Notes under the pieces: generated by a model | Databases searched by the model: none | What the model was told of the DNA's origin: nothing | The model's input: the letters and a program-made list of their open reading frames with translations, nothing else | Program-made: the position numbers and the translations under genes | Part shown: positions 47,862 to 56,630 of the stretch, piece after piece | Layout: the number at the start of each line of letters is the position of its first letter | Position numbering within the stretch: position 1 is the first letter of the stretch | Source: Oscillospiraceae bacterium | Lineage (GTDB): Bacteria > Bacillota > Clostridia > Oscillospirales > Acutalibacteraceae | NCBI GenBank assembly: GCA_022508805.1 | Contig: JAFLUM010000008.1 | Span: forward strand, 9,238-73,237 | DNA: 64,000 bases | Direction of reading: 5' to 3'

Positions 47862-48164
47862 ATGAAATCAGATATCAAAAAGCTTGGTCAGGACTGCAAA
47901 TGGCAGGAACTGACAGAGGGTATGCAGATTTACGGTGAAATGACCTCCCTTGAATTTAACACAGGCGAGTGGACTTCCGTTAAGCCCGAGATTAAAGAGG
48001 AGCTTTGCGTTCACTGCCTTCTTTGTGTTCCCGTTTGTCCTGACAGTGTTATTCCCGTTGTGGACGGTAAGCGCGGAGAGTTTGATTACGATCATTGCAA
48101 GGGCTGCGGCATCTGTGTCAAGGCGTGCCACACCGGTGCTATCACCATGAAGGGGGTCAAATAA
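47862..48164 (+). CDS. porD: 2-oxoacid:ferredoxin oxidoreductase delta (ferredoxin) subunit
   Basis: The 100-residue subunit binds two [4Fe-4S] clusters through CVHCLLCVPVCPDSV and CKGCGICVKACHTGA and passes electrons from the TPP site to ferredoxin. GGAGA precedes the ATG; porA begins two bases after its stop. Confidence 0.93.
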   Translation: MKSDIKKLGQDCKWQELTEGMQIYGEMTSLEFNTGEWTSVKPEIKEELCVHCLLCVPVCPDSVIPVVDGKRGEFDYDHCKGCGICVKACHTGAITMKGVK

Positions 48165-48166
48165 CA

Positions 48167-49348
48167 ATGGCAAGAAAAGACCGATTAAGCGGTAACGAGG
48201 CGGTAGCGGAAGCACTCCGTCAGATAAATCCCGACGTTATGGCGGCTTTCCCCATTACTCCGTCCACCGAGATCCCTCAGTATTTTTCAAAGCTGGTTGC
48301 CAACGGTCAGGTGGATTCCGAATTTATCCCCGTTGAATCCGAGCATTCGGCAATGTCCGCGGTCATCGGCTCACAGTCAGCAGGCGCCCGTTCCGTGACG
48401 GCAACATCATCGGCAGGCTTAGCACTTATGTGGGAAGAGCTTTATCTCGCTGCCTCCAACAGATTGCCCTGCGTACTTACCTTGGTTAACAGAGCCCTCT
48501 CAGGTCCTATCAATATCAACTGCGACCACAGCGATTCAATGGGCGCCCGCGATGCAGGCTGGATTCAAATCTATGCCGAAAATAATCAGGAGGTTTACGA
48601 TAATCTCGTTATGGCATACAGAATAGGTGAGCATAAGGATGTTATGCTTCCCGTTATGATCTGCCAAGACGGTTTCATCACATCCCACGCCGTTGAGAAT
48701 ATTGAGCTGCTTGAGGATAAAAAGGTGAAGGATTTCGTAGGAGAATATGAGCCTGAAAATTACCTTCTAAATCCCGAATGCTCAATGGCTGTAGGTCCTT
48801 ACAGTGTTTCAAATTACTACTTTGAGGCAAAGAGAGCACAGGCTGAGGCTCTGAAAAATGCTAAACAGGTAACTCTTGACGTTGCAAAAGAATTCGCACA
48901 AATTAGCGGCAGAGAATACGGTCTTTTTGAAGAATACAAAATGGACGATGCCGAGCTTGCCGTTGTTATTATCGGCTCAGCAGCAGGAACGACTAAGGAT
49001 GCCGTTGACGAGCTGAGAGCTCAGGGCAAAAAGGTCGGTTTAATTAAGATCCGTCTGTTCCGTCCATTCCCTGCAAGCGAGATTGCCGAAGCATTAAAAG
49101 GTGTTAAAGCCGTTGCCCTTATGGACAGAACCGAAAGCTATAACGATAACTGCGGTCCCATAGGTGCTGAAGTCACCACTGCACTTTACAGAGCAAAATC
49201 CGATTGTCTCTCGGTAAACTACGTTTACGGTCTCGGCGGTCGTGACGTCAGGGTAAAAGATATGATCGGCATTTTCAACGAGCTTGAAAAAATCGCTGAG
49301 AGCGGAGAGGTCACTGACCCCTACCGCTATATGGGCGTAAGAGAATAA
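48167..49348 (+). CDS. porA: 2-oxoacid:ferredoxin oxidoreductase alpha subunit
   Basis: The 393-residue subunit holds the 2-oxoacid-binding part of the TPP site: AAFPITPSTEIPQYF, then SSAGLALMWEELYLAASNRLP and the C-terminal transketolase-like domain (VVIIGSAAGTTKDAV). The start at 48167 follows AAGGGGG inside the porD end; a longer frame from 48095 would overlap porD. Its stop overlaps a possible porB ATG. Confidence 0.93.
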   Translation: MARKDRLSGNEAVAEALRQINPDVMAAFPITPSTEIPQYFSKLVANGQVDSEFIPVESEHSAMSAVIGSQSAGARSVTATSSAGLALMWEELYLAASNRLPCVLTLVNRALSGPININCDHSDSMGARDAGWIQIYAENNQEVYDNLVMAYRIGEHKDVMLPVMICQDGFITSHAVENIELLEDKKVKDFVGEYEPENYLLNPECSMAVGPYSVSNYYFEAKRAQAEALKNAKQVTLDVAKEFAQISGREYGLFEEYKMDDAELAVVIIGSAAGTTKDAVDELRAQGKKVGLIKIRLFRPFPASEIAEALKGVKAVALMDRTESYNDNCGPIGAEVTTALYRAKSDCLSVNYVYGLGGRDVRVKDMIGIFNELEKIAESGEVTDPYRYMGVRE

Positions 49349-49362
49349 TGGGGTGCTTACCA

Positions 49363-50304
49363 ATGTATAATTTTAAAGAATTTGTCGGCAGAGAAGATCG
49401 CCTTGCCGGCGGACACAGAATGTGTGCCGGTTGCGGCGGAACTATTGCAGTAAGAAATGTTCTTAAAGCTATCAAGCCGGACGATAAGGCGGTTATCGGT
49501 AACGCTACCGGCTGCCTTGAGGTCTCCTCCTTTATGTATCCTTACACCGCATATAAGGACAGCTATATTCACAACGCCTTTGAAAATGCAGGTGCAACAC
49601 TCAGCGGCGTTGAGGGCGCATATAACGTTTTAAAGCGTAAGGGCAAGCTGAACGACACCTTCAAGTTCATCACCTTCGGCGGTGACGGCGGCACTTACGA
49701 TATCGGTTTCCAGTCCCTTTCGGGTTCTATGGAACGCGGACACGATATGGTTTACGTTTGCTATGATAACGGTGCATATATGAATACGGGCATTCAGCGT
49801 TCTTCGGCAACTCCTATGTTTGCCGACACCACCACCACTCCCGTCGGTTCAGTTTCGAGCGGTAAACCTCAGTACAGAAAGGACTTAGCCGCTATCATTG
49901 CGGAGCATAAAGTTCCTTATGTTGCTCAGACTACCTTCGTTCAAAATTTCCGTGATCTACACATAAAATCAGAAAAGGCTATCTACACTAAAGGAGCCTC
50001 ATTCTTAAATATTATGGCACCCTGCCCCCGCGGATGGCGATACAACACTTGGGATATTATGGAGATCTGCAAGCTTGCCGTTGAGACACGCTATTGGCCT
50101 CTTTTTGAAGTCATTGACGGCGTTTGGATACTCAACTATGAACCTAAAAAGTATGTTCCCATTGAGGAATGGCTTTCAAAGCAAGGCAGATTCAAGCATA
50201 TGTTTAAGCCAGAAAATGAGTGGATGATCGAAGCCTTCCAGAAGGAAGTCGACCGCCGCTGGGATGAGCTCACCAAGCGCTGTGACCGCGTTGCAGGTGC
50301 ATAA
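49363..50304 (+). CDS. porB: 2-oxoacid:ferredoxin oxidoreductase beta subunit
   Basis: The 313-residue subunit binds TPP and one cluster. The cluster Cys pair CAGCGG (near 25) and NATGCLEV are visible, as is the TPP motif GDGGTYDIGFQSLSG. ATG at 49363 with GGGGTG upstream is preferred; an ATG at 49348 overlapping the porA stop would add five residues. It ends the operon before a strong terminator. Confidence 0.93.
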   Translation: MYNFKEFVGREDRLAGGHRMCAGCGGTIAVRNVLKAIKPDDKAVIGNATGCLEVSSFMYPYTAYKDSYIHNAFENAGATLSGVEGAYNVLKRKGKLNDTFKFITFGGDGGTYDIGFQSLSGSMERGHDMVYVCYDNGAYMNTGIQRSSATPMFADTTTTPVGSVSSGKPQYRKDLAAIIAEHKVPYVAQTTFVQNFRDLHIKSEKAIYTKGASFLNIMAPCPRGWRYNTWDIMEICKLAVETRYWPLFEVIDGVWILNYEPKKYVPIEEWLSKQGRFKHMFKPENEWMIEAFQKEVDRRWDELTKRCDRVAGA

Positions 50305-50320
50305 AATCAGATAGAACAAA

Positions 50321-50362
50321 AAACTCCGACTTCTCGTAAAGAAGAGTCGGAGTAATTTTTTT
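50321..50362. terminator. Terminator after porB
   Basis: ACTCCGACTTCT pairs with AGAGTCGGAGT around CGTAAAGA, followed by AATTTTTTT. It also serves the convergent GH30 gene. Confidence 0.88.
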
Positions 50363-50367
50363 ATAAA

Positions 50368-51894
50368 TTATTCAAATACCACAGTTATAATGCTGTTTGC
50401 AGGCATTGAGATTTTTGTAAGCTCGCCTGTATAAGTGTTTTCAAGCTGACTGTCCTGCGTGGTGGTATAAACGGTCATTTTTGACGCGTCCACTTTGAAG
50501 GATAGTCCTCTTTCCACGCCTTCATTGACGACAACACAAACAACCTTTCCGTCGGGGGTGAGGAATGACACCGTATTGGTGGCATATTTCGTAAGATTAT
50601 CTTCTTCGGGATTTTCAACCTCTGTGACCTGCAAGTCGTTTATATTCTTCTTACTTTCGAGCCTTACACTGCCCGCAGGAATAAATTTGCTGAAATGTGC
50701 CATAGCATAGTAGCGCATTGCTATCTCATATTCGGTGAAATCGTCATTGGCTGAAATTAAGCCGTCGGTATAGTTTTTGCCGTCATCGGCTGTTCCTGCC
50801 TGATTTACGCCGACCCATGCACACCAGGAATCCGCTCCTGTGTATTCAAGATCGTTTGCAATAACGCGAGCCTGTATAAGTGCACCTTCAATAGAGGTTA
50901 TGTCCGACGTACAGGGAAGCTGACACCACTCGGACATCTCGACTTTAGCATCGGGCACGTTTTCATTGATCCATTCGCCGAACGCAGCTTTTCTCTCTAC
51001 ATATTCATCAGCCCAGTAACTGTGATATGCAAGGGTGCCAAGAACGTCTCGAACGTCCTCGTTATTATAAAGCTCTGAGAACCAACTCTCTGTTCTCTCT
51101 TCTATGGCACCGCTTTCGGGTCCGCTTAATTTAACGTCCATTCCGCGTGCTTTTATTTCCTGAGCAAAGAGGATCAAAAGGTCCCGAACCTCTTCATCGC
51201 TGTAATGGCAGCCCTCTTGACCTGTATATCCGCCGCCCCACGCCCATTGAGGTTCATTGATGGGGCTTATGTATTTCACGGGCACGCCCTTATCAAGAAA
51301 ATACTGAGTTATCGTAAGGAAATAATCAACATATTTTTTATAATCCGCACGGGAAAGGTTGGACTGCCAGCCGTCGCTTCCGCCGCCGCTTGCCTTACCC
51401 GAAATTGTCATAGAATAATGCGGGGAATTGGCGAACAACACTACTGTATCCACCGTACCGTAAGACAGTGCAAGGTCGAGGATTTTTTGAGCGTTTGCGT
51501 CACGGGTAAAGTCGTATACATACTCGCCAGTTTCTTCGTCAAGCACATAAAAGCTTTCGGTTTTACGCCACGGATTCCAAATTGTCGTTTGGGAATTATC
51601 CGCTTCGCCGCCGCCGATGTTATAACGGAAAATATTGAGTCCCAAGCCCTCTTCTGAATAGAGCAGCTTTGTTATCTCCTCGTCAAACTCGCTGTTGCCG
51701 CAATACTGTGCCCACCAGCAGGCAGAAGCTCCGAAACCCTCAAGCTCGTTGAGTGTTTTGTCTTTTTTAATGGTGATTTTTAGGTCAGCTTTTTCCTGAT
51801 AAGCTGAATATCCAAAAATTCCTGCAGGAACAGCTATAGCGACCGCCAAAACCACCGCCACAACTGCTATAATGATTTTTACCGATTTTTTCAT
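50368..51894 (-). CDS. Membrane-anchored GH30 glycosidase, beta-1,6-galactanase-like
   Basis: The 508-residue protein has an N-terminal transmembrane or signal segment (residues 5-29) and a GH30 (beta/alpha)8 barrel plus beta-sandwich. The acid/base is Glu214 in ISPINEPQWAWG and the nucleophile Glu321 in VEMSEW. The opening GFGASACWWAQ matches the endo-beta-1,6-galactanase group more than glucosylceramidases. It probably cuts arabinogalactan or galactan at the cell surface. GAGG lies upstream. Confidence 0.85.
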   Translation of the reverse strand: MKKSVKIIIAVVAVVLAVAIAVPAGIFGYSAYQEKADLKITIKKDKTLNELEGFGASACWWAQYCGNSEFDEEITKLLYSEEGLGLNIFRYNIGGGEADNSQTTIWNPWRKTESFYVLDEETGEYVYDFTRDANAQKILDLALSYGTVDTVVLFANSPHYSMTISGKASGGGSDGWQSNLSRADYKKYVDYFLTITQYFLDKGVPVKYISPINEPQWAWGGGYTGQEGCHYSDEEVRDLLILFAQEIKARGMDVKLSGPESGAIEERTESWFSELYNNEDVRDVLGTLAYHSYWADEYVERKAAFGEWINENVPDAKVEMSEWCQLPCTSDITSIEGALIQARVIANDLEYTGADSWCAWVGVNQAGTADDGKNYTDGLISANDDFTEYEIAMRYYAMAHFSKFIPAGSVRLESKKNINDLQVTEVENPEEDNLTKYATNTVSFLTPDGKVVCVVVNEGVERGLSFKVDASKMTVYTTTQDSQLENTYTGELTKISMPANSIITVVFE

Positions 51895-51951
51895 ATATCA
51901 TCTACCTCATAAAAACGGCGGAGGAGGTATCCCCCGCCGTTTGATTAACCG

Positions 51952-52479
51952 TTATTCGAAATCGGGTTCCAGTAATCCGTAGCCCCCGTCGTTACGCTTA
52001 TACACAACGCAAACCTTGTCATTTTCGGCGTTGCGGAACATATAGAACATATGACCGAGCAGATTCATTTGAAGTATTGCTTCGTCTACCGTTTCGGGTT
52101 TAAGTGACACGGACTTTGTACGTACAAGCTCAAAATCAGTCTCCTCAATATCGGAGTCAGCCACAAAAACATCGTCAAAAGCAACGTCACGAAGCTTCTT
52201 TTCAAGCCTTGTTTTGTTCTTCCTTATTTGACGGATAAGGGAGTCAACGCATTTGTCGAGAGCATCCTCTAAGTCGTCACTTCTCTCCTGTGCTCTAAAT
52301 ATCATACTCTTTTTGGTAAGCGTAATTTCGCAGATTTTTGTATTTTTTTCCACAGCGGCAGTGATTTTTGCCGCAGCGTCAGGTCCGAAGAATTTTTCAA
52401 CCTTTAAAAGCTTTGATTCGGCGTGAGCCCTGAAGCTGTCTCTCGGTGTGCATTTGCGTCCTACGATCGTGATGTTCAC
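51952..52479 (-). CDS. hpf: Ribosome hibernation promoting factor, long form
   Basis: The 175-residue protein pairs 70S ribosomes into inactive dimers in stationary phase. The N-terminal HPF/YfiA beta-alpha-beta domain spans 1-105; the C-terminal dimerisation domain (VRTKSVSLKPETVDEAILQMNLLGHMFYMFRN) makes it the long form. The start is GTG at 52479, spaced from AAAGGAG; the upstream ATG at 52500 overlaps that site. Confidence 0.93.
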   Translation of the reverse strand: MNITIVGRKCTPRDSFRAHAESKLLKVEKFFGPDAAAKITAAVEKNTKICEITLTKKSMIFRAQERSDDLEDALDKCVDSLIRQIRKNKTRLEKKLRDVAFDDVFVADSDIEETDFELVRTKSVSLKPETVDEAILQMNLLGHMFYMFRNAENDKVCVVYKRNDGGYGLLEPDFE

Positions 52480-52532
52480 AATAACATCTCCTTTGCGCAT
52501 AATCTGGATAAAGTCTTTCTCTATCCAAACAT

Positions 52533-52541
52533 ATTATAGCA
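52533..52541 (-). promoter_or_regulatory. Extended -10 promoter of hpf
   Basis: On the minus strand TGC-TATAAT forms an extended -10; a TTTATT sits 17 bp further upstream as a weak -35. Confidence 0.45.
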
Positions 52542-52588
52542 CAAACGCACATAAAAATAAAGTATTTTATTAAAATTTTATAAAAATT

Positions 52589-53431
52589 TCACAAAATCGC
52601 TGAGGCGTGGCGTGTAACGTGGCATCCTACGTTGACGGCGACGGGAAGTCCTGCTATGTGCGTAGGGGCAGCCTCAATGTTCACCGCCAAAGCTGTGGTT
52701 TTTCCGCCGAACCCTTGAGGACCTATATGGGTTTCGTTAATCTTTTCCAAAAGCGATTTTTCCATTTCACTGTAGAACGGATTTCCGTTCCGCCGGCTGA
52801 CAGGACGGCAGAGAGCTTTCTTTGCAAGATAAGCGCAGTATTCAAAGCTGCCGCCGAAGCCGATACCCAGCACTATGGGCGGGCAGGGATTTCCGCCGGC
52901 AAGCTGCACGGTTTCCAGAATAAAATCGGTTATGTCCTCTTTAGTTGCGGAGGGCGTGAACATCTTTATTCTGCTCATATTCTCGCTCCCGAAGCCCTTT
53001 GGAGCGACGGTGATATTTATTTTATCGCCCGATACTATACGCGTGTGTATCACCGCGGGGGTATTATCGTCTGTGTTTACCCTGTCGAAGGGGTCACGCA
53101 CTACGGATTTTCTTAAAAGTCCGTCGGTATAGCCCATAGCTACGCCTTTATTTACCGCGTCTTCAAAATCGCCGCCGACAATATGCACATCTTGACCGAC
53201 CTCAATGAACACGATAGCCATACCCGTATCCTGACAGATGGGAACATCAAGCTCTTTGGCACAGTCGAGATTATTTAATAAATCCCCCATAATACTTTTG
53301 GGCAGTGTGTCAGTCTCACTCTCATATCCGCATTCAATGCAATATGTTAAATCATTCGGCAAGAGCTTATTTGCTTTTATACAAAGCTCCTTAACTGTTT
53401 TCGCTATATTGTCTGTATGTATTTCTCTCAT
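52589..53431 (-). CDS. Class I fumarate hydratase alpha subunit (orphan)
   Basis: This is the iron-sulfur alpha chain of a two-subunit class I hydro-lyase (fumarase or L-tartrate dehydratase), 280 residues. Likely cluster cysteines lie in PICQDTG, GNPCPPIV and NVGCHVTRHA. The beta subunit normally follows immediately, but here the next gene on this strand is hpf. The catalytic beta chain must be encoded outside the window, or the pairing is lost. AGGTGAG precedes the ATG. Confidence 0.9.
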   Translation of the reverse strand: MREIHTDNIAKTVKELCIKANKLLPNDLTYCIECGYESETDTLPKSIMGDLLNNLDCAKELDVPICQDTGMAIVFIEVGQDVHIVGGDFEDAVNKGVAMGYTDGLLRKSVVRDPFDRVNTDDNTPAVIHTRIVSGDKINITVAPKGFGSENMSRIKMFTPSATKEDITDFILETVQLAGGNPCPPIVLGIGFGGSFEYCAYLAKKALCRPVSRRNGNPFYSEMEKSLLEKINETHIGPQGFGGKTTALAVNIEAAPTHIAGLPVAVNVGCHVTRHASAIL

Positions 53432-53453
53432 TTTAACTCACCTGTCAATAACA

Positions 53454-53503
53454 AAATAAGGGCAGTTGAACTGCCCTTTTAGGGTTGAGAGAGTTGAACC
53501 CTG
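53454..53503. terminator. Paired hairpins between fumA-like and yabR-like genes
   Basis: AAGGGCAG/CTGCCCTT at 53457-53477 and AGGGTT/AACCCT at 53480-53501 form adjacent stems; the first is followed by a T-rich stretch on the minus strand. Confidence 0.65.
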
Positions 53504-53506
53504 ATT

Positions 53507-53971
53507 TTATTTACCGCCGTGTCTGTGATTGCCGCTGCCGCGCTTATTGTTCGCGTTACGTTTAAGGTCACTGATTTTTTCGTCGCTCTGCGCTTTAAAG
53601 CGTGCCATCATATCCTCAAAGGACTGTGGTCCTGTCTGTTCCCGTACGGGCGCTGTGCGTGGTGTGCGGGGAGCAGAAGAAAAGCTCTTGTTTTGGTTTT
53701 GCGTTTTAGGTTTACTCGGCTTTGGTTTTTCCGGCTCGGGAAGGGTTTGTTTAATTGAAAGGCTGACCTTTCCCTTTTCGTTTATATCAATAGCTTTCAC
53801 CTTTACGGTGTCACCGACGGTAAGATACTGCGAAATATCGCTGACGAACTCTGCCGCCACCTCGGAAATATGTACCATTCCCGTTTCTCCGTTTTCGAGC
53901 TTTATAAACGCTCCGAAATTTGTTAATCCCGTCACTGTTCCTTCATAAACAGAACCGATTTCAACTTGCAT
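53507..53971 (-). CDS. yabR: S1-domain RNA-binding protein, YabR-like
   Basis: One S1 domain (residues 1-75: GSVYEGTVTGLTNFGAFIKLENGETGMVHISEVA) is followed by a basic, Pro-, Lys- and Asn-rich tail with QSFEDMMARFKAQSDEK. This matches the short S1 proteins next to divIC in Firmicutes, hence the symbol. It binds RNA or ribosomes; the precise role is unknown. GAGGAGG precedes the ATG. Confidence 0.85.
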   Translation of the reverse strand: MQVEIGSVYEGTVTGLTNFGAFIKLENGETGMVHISEVAAEFVSDISQYLTVGDTVKVKAIDINEKGKVSLSIKQTLPEPEKPKPSKPKTQNQNKSFSSAPRTPRTAPVREQTGPQSFEDMMARFKAQSDEKISDLKRNANNKRGSGNHRHGGK

Positions 53972-53998
53972 AAATCAGCGTGTCCTCCTCAAGGCATC

Positions 53999-54310
53999 CT
54001 ATGAACCAGGTGTGATGTCATAAAACACTTTTTCGCCCGGCATACCGTAGCCCAGCTTTTCGCGGGCGACCTGCTCAATATAATCGCTTTTATCCTCATT
54101 ACCGACTATGGACTGAAGTCGTTCATTCTGCGCCTGCATCTCCGCAAGCTCGGCAGTTTTCTCTGCAAGCTCTGCCTTGCTATCCCTGACGGAAAGCTGA
54201 AGTCCGATAATAGTCATAACAAAATAACCCACGAACAAAATAAGTCCGAGTGTCAGCAAAAAGCTTTTAACGCGTTTCTTTTTGGGCGCTTGATTTTGTT
54301 TTGCTCTCAT
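53999..54310 (-). CDS. divIC: Septum formation initiator, DivIC/FtsB family
   Basis: The 103-residue protein has a basic cytosolic start (KKKRVK), one transmembrane helix (about 17-37) and a periplasm-side coiled coil (SKAELAEKTAELAEMQAQNE) ending EKLGYGMPGEKVFYD. It stabilises the division complex with FtsL and DivIB. The start lies one base after the yabQ stop; an upstream ATG at 54328 would overlap yabQ. Confidence 0.88.
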   Translation of the reverse strand: MRAKQNQAPKKKRVKSFLLTLGLILFVGYFVMTIIGLQLSVRDSKAELAEKTAELAEMQAQNERLQSIVGNEDKSDYIEQVAREKLGYGMPGEKVFYDITPGS

Positions 54311-54311
54311 A

Positions 54312-54863
54312 TCACGCTTTCCTTTCATCAGAGACCTCAGTCTCCATAGATTTCCGATTATATAGATTATACAACAGGTGTTTATTGACTTTCAAGAGGA
54401 ATTTTGATTTATTTTTGACGTTTTTTGTGTTTTTTCGACTTTTTTTGAGTAATTTGCCGAAAAATCCGCGCAAAAATTCAAAAAGCTTTCTAAAAGGATA
54501 AGAAATTATTTTAAAAATCCGGTGTAAAGTCCTTTTAATAAACGAAATGATTTTTTCACTTACCGAAAATATCACTGCGCCCATCGAAAAGTAATAAACC
54601 GAGAAGCCGATCGTCTCGCCTAAGAGCAGATATACTCGCAGCTCCCCCTCATTTACCGTGAGAAAAAACAAAAAGGTACAAAAGCACAAAAAAATACAAT
54701 AAAGAATATCGAATATAATAAACGCCGCTTTACTGCGTGAAATACTTATGCGTACAATGCGGAACACGTCGTAAAAAAAGCCCATTATGAAGCCGAAGCC
54801 CAGCGACATTAAAAAGCCTTTTGTCTGCTGAGCCAAGCTCAGACTGTAAAGATAGTCGGTCAT
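54312..54863 (-). CDS. yabQ: Spore cortex biosynthesis protein YabQ
   Basis: The 183-residue membrane protein has four or so N-terminal helices (GFIMGFFYDVFRI and IIFDILYCIFLCFCTFLFF are recognisable) and a long Lys-rich C-terminal tail. YabQ is needed for cortex formation in Bacillus. It overlaps yabP by 4 bp and lies in the conserved order yabP-yabQ-divIC-yabR. Confidence 0.88.
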   Translation of the reverse strand: MTDYLYSLSLAQQTKGFLMSLGFGFIMGFFYDVFRIVRISISRSKAAFIIFDILYCIFLCFCTFLFFLTVNEGELRVYLLLGETIGFSVYYFSMGAVIFSVSEKIISFIKRTLHRIFKIISYPFRKLFEFLRGFFGKLLKKSRKNTKNVKNKSKFLLKVNKHLLYNLYNRKSMETEVSDERKA

Positions 54864-55141
54864 CGCAATACCTTTGAGAAAAATCCCTGAGCCTTGGGTC
54901 GTGTGTCGGTATATGTAAGCGAGGATATTTCACCGTCAACCATAAGCTCGGTCTGCTCAAGGTTAAGGCGTGTTATATGAAGATTCCAGCCTCTTATGGT
55001 AAGCTCGCCCATTTGCGTTACGGCGATAATGGTCTGTTCGTCAAAGGAGTCGATGTCCGTAACGCCCGAGACCGAAAGCTTTTTGCGGTCCTCCATAATG
55101 ATATTGTGCGGTAATTTTTGAATATTTTTTTCGTCTGTCAT
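54860..55141 (-). CDS. yabP: Sporulation protein YabP
   Basis: The 93-residue YabP/YqfC-family protein begins HNIIMEDRKKLSVSGVTDID and has the characteristic IRGWNLHITRLNLEQTELMVDGEI. It is a mother-cell coat/cortex-related protein. GGGAGG lies upstream of the ATG, and a sigma-E-like promoter precedes it. Confidence 0.9.
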   Translation of the reverse strand: MTDEKNIQKLPHNIIMEDRKKLSVSGVTDIDSFDEQTIIAVTQMGELTIRGWNLHITRLNLEQTELMVDGEISSLTYTDTRPKAQGFFSKVLR

Positions 55142-55165
55142 AGCAGTAGACCTCCCTATACTGCC

Positions 55166-55194
55166 ATTTTATGTGTACAGGGACAAAGATATTC
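55166..55194 (-). promoter_or_regulatory. Sigma-E-like promoter of yabP-yabQ-divIC-yabR
   Basis: On the minus strand GAATATC (55194-55188), a 14-bp spacer and CATAAAAT (55173-55166) match the sigma-E pattern of an ATATT-type -35 and CATA-type -10 with 14 bp between. YabP is a mother-cell protein, so the match is biologically sensible. Confidence 0.55.
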
Positions 55195-55222
55195 AAAAAA
55201 ATCGGACAAATATTAAAGATAG

Positions 55223-56611
55223 TTATTTTGCAAATATACCTTCCCAGTCGGCAGGTGGAGCGTTATAAAGCACGCCGTCAAGAAGATCGCCTAACAGACT
55301 TACCGGTTCTTTAAGCTTTTTTATAGGTCTTGTCAATTTTTCAATTCTTTCAAATGCCGCTCTGCAAGCCTTGTACTCGGGTGTGTCGGGAGTGTAAGGC
55401 TCGTCTCCGTAGAAAACATTTCTGACAACTTCTATTGCAAAATCTTTAACATTTCTGTCGGCAATTTCGGGGGCTACGGATTTGCTTATCATGAGCAGTT
55501 TGCCTAACTTTTTAAAGGTAAGCGAATGGAGCTTTTTACCGAGGAAATTCAGCGGAAATTTAAGACGGTAAGCCCTTTCGGGTGTGAAAGAAAAGCTTGG
55601 AGCAACCTCGTTTGCAAAGGTGTCATAATCAAATGCGACCGTGTCAAAGGCTCTGTTAAGAAATGCGTCAAATCGCATTTTCATATAATCCGTGGGGTCC
55701 ATTCCGTCAAAATCGCCGTTGAAATCTTTAAGCTGAATTGACGAAACGTGCACCTTTTCATCGTCAAACACTACTTTGCGCATAACAGACGGGTAGCCCA
55801 CCAAAGAGCTTGTGTTTATATCGTAAAGCTCATTGCCATTTTCGGTTACAAGGTGGGCAATGTTCATCATATGGGTGTGTCCCGTGAACACGAATTTAAT
55901 GCCCTTATCGGCTAAATGCTTCGCAGTTTTCTCCCAATCGCCCAGCATATCACGCTCGGAAATAATCGGATAAATGGGCGACGGCGGAAGAACGGGATGA
56001 TGGGTAATTGCGAAAATATAATCCCCTGCCGTTCTTGCCTTTTCAATTTCTTCGTCTATCCAGCTAAGGGTATTTTCATCGTATCCGCAAAACGTTCTGT
56101 CCCCGTCGTCATTGAGACACAAAAGGCGGTAGCCGTCCTGAAGCTTTACTGAATAACAATGACTTTCTTTGTGGATTGAGAGTGCCTCGTTCATACCGAA
56201 CTCAAAATAGAGGTCAATAAGTTCTTCTCTTGTTGTCAGCTCGGCGGGCAAAATTTCATCTCCCACACATTTAAAGCCTTCGCCTACCTCGTTTCCCTCA
56301 ACGTAATAATCGTGGGTTGCGGTGATTACAAATACTCTTTTCCCACCGTCCTTAAGTCGGCGGAGTCTGGGAATTAAATCCAAATGGCTTTCCTTAGCAC
56401 CGTTGCAGGAAACGTCGCCGTCAACAAGAACAATGTTTATGTCCTTGTCCTGTATGATCCGATCAATGTAAGCGTCAATAATTACACCCGTTTGCTTTAA
56501 GCACTTTTGGTCCTTGCCCAACGCCTTTTCAAAGCCTTTTCCGCTTGTTCCTAAGACTGTGGCGTAATGATGCAGATCGGTTATCAGATAAAATTTAAGT
56601 TCCTGCGGCAT
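55223..56611 (-). CDS. Calcineurin-like metallophosphoesterase, large form, copy A
   Basis: The 462-residue cytosolic protein has the metallophosphoesterase motifs: ITDLHHYATVLG (a D-x-H variant), VDGDVSCNGAKESH, TATHDYYVEG and FTGHTHMMN near 230. The C-terminal 190 residues form an extra helical domain with no known family. It is clearly related to copy B at 57295-58716. The substrate is unknown. It is the last gene of the seven-gene cassette starting at 62510. Confidence 0.82.
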   Translation of the reverse strand: MPQELKFYLITDLHHYATVLGTSGKGFEKALGKDQKCLKQTGVIIDAYIDRIIQDKDINIVLVDGDVSCNGAKESHLDLIPRLRRLKDGGKRVFVITATHDYYVEGNEVGEGFKCVGDEILPAELTTREELIDLYFEFGMNEALSIHKESHCYSVKLQDGYRLLCLNDDGDRTFCGYDENTLSWIDEEIEKARTAGDYIFAITHHPVLPPSPIYPIISERDMLGDWEKTAKHLADKGIKFVFTGHTHMMNIAHLVTENGNELYDINTSSLVGYPSVMRKVVFDDEKVHVSSIQLKDFNGDFDGMDPTDYMKMRFDAFLNRAFDTVAFDYDTFANEVAPSFSFTPERAYRLKFPLNFLGKKLHSLTFKKLGKLLMISKSVAPEIADRNVKDFAIEVVRNVFYGDEPYTPDTPEYKACRAAFERIEKLTRPIKKLKEPVSLLGDLLDGVLYNAPPADWEGIFAK

Positions 56612-56630
56612 TTGTAATACCTCTTTCTAT

